From CAG-582 sp964636965 (lineage in GTDB: Bacteria > Bacillota_I > Bacilli_A > RF39 > UBA660), in contig CAZWST010000018.1 in the NCBI GenBank assembly GCA_964636965.1, positions 1 to 26,438 on the forward strand: a stretch of 26,438 nt of DNA, given 5' to 3'. Under the pieces are notes generated by a model that worked only from the letters and a program-made list of their open reading frames with translations, was not told the DNA's origin and made no database searches. The position numbers and the translations under genes are program-made. The first letter of the stretch is position 1; the number at the start of each line of letters is the position of its first letter. Shown in pieces: positions 22,061 through 26,438 of the stretch.

Positions 22061-23956
22061 ATGTTAATCTTAAGAAACATAAGCAAGCAGTATGAAAGAA
22101 GTAAAAACGTTGTATTAAATGATATTAATTTGGAATTTGGTGATACAGGATTAGTATCAATTTTAGGACCATCAGGTTGTGGAAAGACTACTTTATTAAA
22201 TATAATTGGTGGACTTGATACACCAACAAAGGGAAGCGTATTTGTTAATGGTATATGCATTAATAAGCTTAAACCAAAAGATTTAAATAAATACCATAAC
22301 GCTGTAATTGGTTTTGTTTATCAAAATTATAATCTTATTAACTACTTAAATGTTGTTGATAACATTGAACTTATTAACAAAGAAAGTAACATTGATGAAT
22401 TATTAAAATATTTAAAATTACAAGATAAAAAGTATATGAAAATTAAAAATCTAAGTGGAGGAGAAAAACAAAGAGTTGCCATTGCAAGAAGTATTATTGG
22501 AAGTCCTAAAATTCTTTTATGTGATGAGCCAACTGGAGCACTAGATATAAAAACGGGAAATTCAATAATGGAACTTTTAAAAAATATTTCCAAGGACAGA
22601 TTAGTAATTATGGTAACACACAATAAAGAGTTGGCTTTAAAGTATTCAGACAGAATTATATCTTTAGAAGATGGATTAGTTGTAAGTGACACTAACAAAT
22701 ATAAATGTCCTAATGTAAATAAAGAAATTTTAAAAACCTCTCGAGTTAATATAAGTAGATTACTAAATATTATATTTAAAAACATAATTAATAAATATAA
22801 AAGAAATATACTATCAGTAATTGCTTTTAGTGTTGGACTTATTTCTTTTAGTTTAGTATTGGGTATATCAATCGGGTTTAATAAAAGCATGGAGATAGAA
22901 GAAAAAGAAAGTCTAAGTAAGTATCCAATATTTATATCAGAGACAAGTTCTAATTTAGATAATGAACTAAATAATATTTTCTTAAATGAAAATCACCAAG
23001 ACGATTACATATATGTAAAAGAAACAGAACATGAAAATATAATAGATGAAAAATATATTAATAATCTAAACAATATAAAAGACAAATTAAATTATCAAAT
23101 AAACACTTATTTAATTAATAATAATATACTTAATATAAGCAATAAAAAAATAGATGAATTAAATTTGATAAGTGGAAGGAATATTGAAAATAAAAATGAA
23201 CTAATACTTATTATTTCCAATAAAACAATCGATAAAAGTACCATAACTAATTTGGGTTTATCGGGAAACAAATTTAAACAAGAAGATTTTTTGGATAGAG
23301 AACTTAAGATAAAAAAAGAAAAATACAAAATAGTAGGAGTTGCCGAAATATCAGAAGATTCTTATTTAAATACTTTAAGTGGTTTACTTGGATATCAAGA
23401 ATTCTCAAACTCACTTCCAATTGCAATTACACTTTATCCACATGATTATAAAAGTAAGCAAGATATCTTAAAACACTTAAATACTACTCCAGAAGTAGAA
23501 TACACAGATTATTCAACAACGATAAAAAGTCTATCAAAAACAATAATGGATGGAATAACTATTGTTTTATTAACATTTAGTTCAATATCTCTTTTAGTTT
23601 CAACAATAATGATTGGTATAATTTCTTATATTTCTATATTAGAAAGAATAAAAGAAATAGGGTTATTTAAATCATTGGGTTTAAATAATTTCCATATAAA
23701 AAATATCTTTCTTTTTGAAAATATCTTCTTAGGAATATTTGCAAGTATATTAAGTTTTATAATAAGTAAAGTATTAAGTATTCCAATAAATGAATTACTA
23801 ACAAATCTTACAGGTATGAAAAATATTTTACTTATTAACCCTAAAACACTAGGTATACTTTTAATTATCAGTATTTCTTTATCAATAATAGGGTCTATTT
23901 TACCAATTAAGAAAACTAAAAAATTAAAAATAGTAGATTGTTTAAAATACGAATAA
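22061..23956 (+). CDS. ABC transporter, fused ATPase and FtsX-type permease
   Basis: This 631-residue protein joins a complete ATPase (about 1-215) to an FtsX/MacB-type permease. ATPase motifs: Walker A GPSGCGKT (36-43), Q-loop Gln88, signature LSGGEKQR (131-138), Walker B ILLCDEP (151-157) and H-loop His187. Permease: membrane segment 1 at about 248-272, a large outside domain (about 280-490), then three segments in the last 130 residues. The motif ILERIKEIGLFKSLG after segment 2 is typical of MacB/BceB/LolC-type mechanotransmission proteins. Such transporters in Firmicutes export or remove antimicrobial peptides or lipoproteins. No two-component system adjoins it. AGGAGA precedes the ATG, and a TATAAT at 22025-22030 may be its -10. 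It is monocistronic. The substrate is not known. Confidence 0.92.
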   Translation: MLILRNISKQYERSKNVVLNDINLEFGDTGLVSILGPSGCGKTTLLNIIGGLDTPTKGSVFVNGICINKLKPKDLNKYHNAVIGFVYQNYNLINYLNVVDNIELINKESNIDELLKYLKLQDKKYMKIKNLSGGEKQRVAIARSIIGSPKILLCDEPTGALDIKTGNSIMELLKNISKDRLVIMVTHNKELALKYSDRIISLEDGLVVSDTNKYKCPNVNKEILKTSRVNISRLLNIIFKNIINKYKRNILSVIAFSVGLISFSLVLGISIGFNKSMEIEEKESLSKYPIFISETSSNLDNELNNIFLNENHQDDYIYVKETEHENIIDEKYINNLNNIKDKLNYQINTYLINNNILNISNKKIDELNLISGRNIENKNELILIISNKTIDKSTITNLGLSGNKFKQEDFLDRELKIKKEKYKIVGVAEISEDSYLNTLSGLLGYQEFSNSLPIAITLYPHDYKSKQDILKHLNTTPEVEYTDYSTTIKSLSKTIMDGITIVLLTFSSISLLVSTIMIGIISYISILERIKEIGLFKSLGLNNFHIKNIFLFENIFLGIFASILSFIISKVLSIPINELLTNLTGMKNILLINPKTLGILLIISISLSIIGSILPIKKTKKLKIVDCLKYE

Positions 23957-23959
23957 TAA

Positions 23960-23989
23960 TTGACAAATAACTTACTATTACTCTATAAT
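23960..23989 (+). promoter_or_regulatory. dus promoter
   Basis: Consensus TTGACA (23960-23965), an 18-base spacer and TATAAT (23984-23989). The start site should fall at about 23996, within the ribosome site TAGGTGAT, so the leader is only about 11 bases. Confidence 0.8.
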
Positions 23990-24006
23990 TCACGTAGGTG
24001 ATATTT

Positions 24007-24978
24007 ATGTGGAATATCGGGAATGTTGAAATAAAAAATAGAGTTGTTTTAGCACCAATGGCTGGAATATCTGATCCATCGTTTATGCGTATTGTAGAAT
24101 CTTTAGGATGTGGCTATGCTGTTACTGAACTTATTAGTGCTGAAGCAGTAGTAAGAAACAATAAAAAAACATTCGATATGCTTAATGGAATTGACAAGAT
24201 TAAGATGCCAGTAGCTATTCAGTTATTTGGTGGAAATCCAGAAGTATTAAGTGAAGCAGCCAAAATAATAGAAGAAAAGTTTCATCCGAGCATTATTGAT
24301 ATAAATATGGGTTGTCCAGTACCTAAAGTTGCTGTGCGTTCTTTATCTGGGGCATCTTTATTAAAGGATCCAGTAATGGTAGGTAAAATAGTAAGGGCAG
24401 TAGTTGATGCTGTAAATGTACCCGTAACTGTAAAAATTAGAAGTGGCTGGGATAGTGATAGCATCAATGCTGTAGAAATAGCAAAAATAATAGAATCATC
24501 TGGAGCAAGTGCAATTGCAATACATGGAAGAACTAGATCACAAGGGTATTCAGGAAAATCCGACTGGAATATTATAAAAAAAGTAAAAGAAAATGTCTCT
24601 ATTCCTGTTATTGGAAATGGAGACATAACAACTTGTTATTTAGCAAAACAAATGCTCGATGAAACTAAATGTGATGCAGTTATGATTGGAAGAGGATTAC
24701 TAGGTAATCCATGGTTAATTAAAGAAACAGTAGATTATTTAGAAAATGGAACAATTCCAAAACAAGTTACACCAGAAGAAAAAATTAATATGCTTAAAAC
24801 TCATTTTTCGTATTTAGTTCAAGATAAAAGTGAAAAAGCTGCACTTCTAGAAATAAGAAGTCATGCTTTATGGTATGTAAAAGGTCTTAATGGTGCATCT
24901 AAAATAAAAAATGAGATTTGTACATTAAAATCAGCTGAAGAAATGTTTAAACTTTTAGATGATTATTTAAATCATTAA
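24007..24978 (+). CDS. dusB: tRNA-dihydrouridine synthase (DusB-like)
   Basis: This 323-residue flavoenzyme reduces uridines in the tRNA D-loop with FMN and NADPH. The TIM barrel shows LAPMAGISDPSF (15-26) for FMN, INMGCPVPKV with catalytic Cys103, VKIRSGW (142-148) with the flavin-contacting Lys143, IHGRTRSQGYSG, and GNGDI plus IGRGLLGNPWL for the phosphate of FMN. The usual TKNGEGSALM after the catalytic loop reads AVRSLSGASLL here, a mild deviation. The open frame begins at GTG 23998, but ATG 24007, six bases after TAGGTG, gives the standard start. Its last 32 bases overlap the convergent peptidase gene. DusB is the common Gram-positive type; the subtype is inferred. Confidence 0.93.
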   Translation: MWNIGNVEIKNRVVLAPMAGISDPSFMRIVESLGCGYAVTELISAEAVVRNNKKTFDMLNGIDKIKMPVAIQLFGGNPEVLSEAAKIIEEKFHPSIIDINMGCPVPKVAVRSLSGASLLKDPVMVGKIVRAVVDAVNVPVTVKIRSGWDSDSINAVEIAKIIESSGASAIAIHGRTRSQGYSGKSDWNIIKKVKENVSIPVIGNGDITTCYLAKQMLDETKCDAVMIGRGLLGNPWLIKETVDYLENGTIPKQVTPEEKINMLKTHFSYLVQDKSEKAALLEIRSHALWYVKGLNGASKIKNEICTLKSAEEMFKLLDDYLNH

Positions 24979-25888
24979 TATATCTATCCATAAATCTATT
25001 AGGAGTTAATCCTAATTTTTTCATGTCTTCTATATAATTATTAGTTGGTGGAAATTCAATTATTCTATTTAGAGTATAAAACCATTTTTCTTTATCTGAT
25101 AAATATAAATAGAATAATTCAAATATGTGTATATAAGGAATAACATATGAAATATCATGTATTAAATCAGCATTTCTTTGAATTGTGCATGTATCTATAC
25201 TATCATTAATATTAATAATATTTTTAGAATAAGTAATTATTAAGTTAAGTATCTCTTTTAAATAATCTTCAACATTAGAATCAATATCTAAATAGTATTC
25301 CCTCATAAGTAATGCTGAAATACATTCCATAAGTAATGGACCTATTTCTATAAAAGGATAATGTGAATTATAACTCATTCTATAATTGATTCTATCAATT
25401 ATTGAGTGTGTATACTCATGTACTAAATTAAATAAATCATCTATTTTATAGTTTTTATTCAATGATATATAAGAATAATCAATTGAACCTAAATAAATTG
25501 AATAATTACCTGAATTTGCAACTTTTAAATTCTTTTTTCTTTCTTTATATATAGAGTCAAATAGATTCATCCATTCAGGAGTTGTAGTACTAAAAAATTC
25601 ATATAGAAATTCTAACTGAGATTCTATTGGTATAGAAATTGGTGAATGTTTAGGAATATTAAAGGGTTTTTTTAAAGAAAGATCTTGAATATATGGTAAA
25701 TAATATGAATATTCATCTAAGACAGCTTTATTAAATTCTTTAGTATTAGGATATGAATCGTTGTCAAAAGGAATTATAGAATCATTTAGTAATTGTTTTA
25801 TTATATCTTCATCTATTTTATCGCCCATAGCTTTTACTTTTCTTAATTGAATAGATAGTTGTATTAGATTCCAAGACTTATAAGCCAT
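24947..25888 (-). CDS. Putative M3-like (oligoendopeptidase F-type) zinc metallopeptidase
   Basis: This 313-residue protein carries the zinc motif HEYTH (157-161) in the context LFNLVHEYTHSI. A possible third ligand Glu188 lies in PLLMECISALL, about 31 residues after the first His. The order HExxH, an aromatic/polar loop (RMSYNSHYPF) and then a Glu-containing helix resembles the catalytic region of PepF-type M3 peptidases (gluzincins). It is about half the length of PepF, so most of the N-terminal lobe is missing. No signal peptide or membrane segment is seen, so it should be cytosolic, perhaps degrading short peptides. The ATG has AAGGGGA eight bases upstream. Its 3' end overlaps the dus gene by 32 bases. 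Family placement is tentative. Confidence 0.7.
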   Translation of the reverse strand: MAYKSWNLIQLSIQLRKVKAMGDKIDEDIIKQLLNDSIIPFDNDSYPNTKEFNKAVLDEYSYYLPYIQDLSLKKPFNIPKHSPISIPIESQLEFLYEFFSTTTPEWMNLFDSIYKERKKNLKVANSGNYSIYLGSIDYSYISLNKNYKIDDLFNLVHEYTHSIIDRINYRMSYNSHYPFIEIGPLLMECISALLMREYYLDIDSNVEDYLKEILNLIITYSKNIININDSIDTCTIQRNADLIHDISYVIPYIHIFELFYLYLSDKEKWFYTLNRIIEFPPTNNYIEDMKKLGLTPNRFMDRYINDLNNHLKV

Positions 25889-25919
25889 AGTTCATTTCCC
25901 CTTCTTTTTAATGCACTAT

Positions 25920-25948
25920 ATAATAGCAATTTTTTTAAAATAATTCAA
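25920..25948 (-). promoter_or_regulatory. Promoter of the M3-like peptidase gene
   Basis: Reading minus, TTGAAT (25948-25943), a 17-base spacer and TATTAT (25925-25920), with TG one base before the -10. Confidence 0.55.
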
Positions 25949-25963
25949 GTTGACAAAAAATTG

Positions 25964-25992
25964 TTGCGTTAAGAACAAACGTACGATATAAT
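25964..25992 (+). promoter_or_regulatory. uvrA: uvrA promoter with LexA (SOS) box-like operator
   Basis: TTGCGT (25964-25969), a 17-base spacer and TATAAT (25987-25992). Inside the spacer, GAACAAACGTACG (25973-25985) fits the Gram-positive SOS box core GAAC-N4-GTTY at all but one position (GTAC for GTTC). A second possible start uses TGGTAAAAT (26032-26040), nearer the gene. Confidence 0.6.
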
Positions 25993-26066
25993 GAAATAGC
26001 AATAATTTATGCTTTTAAAAAGAAAATATTGTGGTAAAATATTAAGGAAATTTAGCAGGTGATAAT

Positions 26067-26438
26067 ATGGATAAAATAATAATAAAAGGTGCAAGAGAAA
26101 ATAACCTAAAAAATATATCGTTAGAACTTCCTAAAAATAAACTTATTGTTATGACTGGTGTTTCAGGGTCGGGAAAAAGTAGTTTGGCTTTTGATACAAT
26201 ATATGCTGAAGGTCAAAGAAGATATGTAGAAAGTTTATCTGCTTATGCTAGACAATTCTTAGGAGGAGAATCAAAGCCAGATGTTGATTCAATTGAAGGA
26301 TTATCTCCATCCATTTCAATAGATCAAAAAACAACTAATAATAATCCAAGATCAACAGTAGGAACAGTTACGGAAATTTATGATTATTTAAGATTATTAT
26401 TTGCAAGAATTGGAACACCTTATTGTCCTAATCATCAT
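26067..26438 (+). CDS. uvrA: Excinuclease ABC subunit A (5' part, runs off the window)
   Basis: The first 124 codons of UvrA, the damage-recognition ATPase of nucleotide excision repair, are present. The opening IIIKGARENNLKNISLELPK, Walker A GVSGSGKSS (31-39), RRYVESLSAYARQFL (51-65), IEGLSPSISIDQKTT and NPRSTVGTVTEIYDYLRLL are family hallmarks. The reading frame is open to the window edge and the rest lies beyond. AGGTGAT precedes the ATG. uvrB is not upstream, unlike the uvrBA operon of Bacillus, so uvrA has its own promoter with a LexA-like box. Confidence 0.97.
   Translation, partial: MDKIIIKGARENNLKNISLELPKNKLIVMTGVSGSGKSSLAFDTIYAEGQRRYVESLSAYARQFLGGESKPDVDSIEGLSPSISIDQKTTNNNPRSTVGTVTEIYDYLRLLFARIGTPYCPNHH

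Noticed and set aside
22342..22890. Minus-strand 182-codon frame within the ABC transporter gene
   Set aside because: Covers conserved ATPase motifs on the other strand; a by-product of AT-rich coding sequence.
25950..25955. Consensus TTGACA as the uvrA -35
   Set aside because: It lies 31 bases from TATAAT; TTGCGT at 25964 has the correct 17-base spacing.

Overview
The window is one continuous stretch of a very AT-rich, gene-dense bacterial chromosome. The genes are low-GC Firmicutes in character: AddAB rather than RecBCD, a TagO-like lipid-carrier transferase, a VanY carboxypeptidase, a fused ABC transporter, Gram-positive -10/-35 promoters and strong AGGAGG or AGGTGAT ribosome sites. TGA is a real stop (the gene at 18389 ends in it) and Trp is TGG, so this is not a mycoplasma-type code. 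Cell-envelope genes argue for a walled cell. The best guess is an uncultured, reduced-genome gut Bacilli lineage (RF39 or Erysipelotrichales-like); that placement is inference. I see no rRNA, CRISPR array, prophage or insertion sequence, and no gap above 300 bases without a gene.

Layout. 1-3376: a terminator of an upstream gene, a DUF1846 protein, and a LysR regulator divergent from a PHP-type phosphoesterase, with a T-N11-A LysR box between them. 3374-5907: a candidate minus-strand small RNA, then a helical unknown protein ending in a beta-clamp-type motif and co-transcribed with dCMP deaminase, a small convergent hypothetical gene, and rubrerythrin. 5928-12897 (minus): addB-addA followed by a short HelD-like helicase whose start appears to be a rare ATT. 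12896-15380 (minus): an operon of a Lys/Thr/Ala-rich membrane-anchored protein, a Sir2 deacetylase and a VanY peptidase. 15399-17121: an RluA-family pseudouridine synthase, a YozG-like Cro/C1 regulator and two small proteins. 17144-20092: a three-gene operon of unknown helical proteins, two of which carry mTERF-like proline-centred repeats. 20094-21951: tRNA-Glu(CUC), then TagO-like transferase and a HAD phosphatase. 22061-26438: a fused ABC transporter, a tRNA-dihydrouridine synthase convergent and overlapping with an M3-like metallopeptidase, and the start of uvrA behind a LexA-like box.

Themes. DNA repair is strong (AddAB, HelD-like helicase, UvrA, and possibly the clamp-motif protein). 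tRNA/rRNA modification (RluA-like, Dus) and envelope functions (VanY, TagO, ABC) are also present. Transcription is very compact. Several convergent gene pairs share one hairpin that contains their stop codons. Twice a terminator T-tract runs directly into a TGGTATAAT promoter. Many predicted transcripts begin at or next to the ribosome site.

The items most worth following are the Sir2 gene coupled to a histone-H1-like lysine-rich membrane protein, the mTERF-like operon with an internal in-frame ribosome site, the candidate small RNA at 3374-3493, and the clamp-motif protein.
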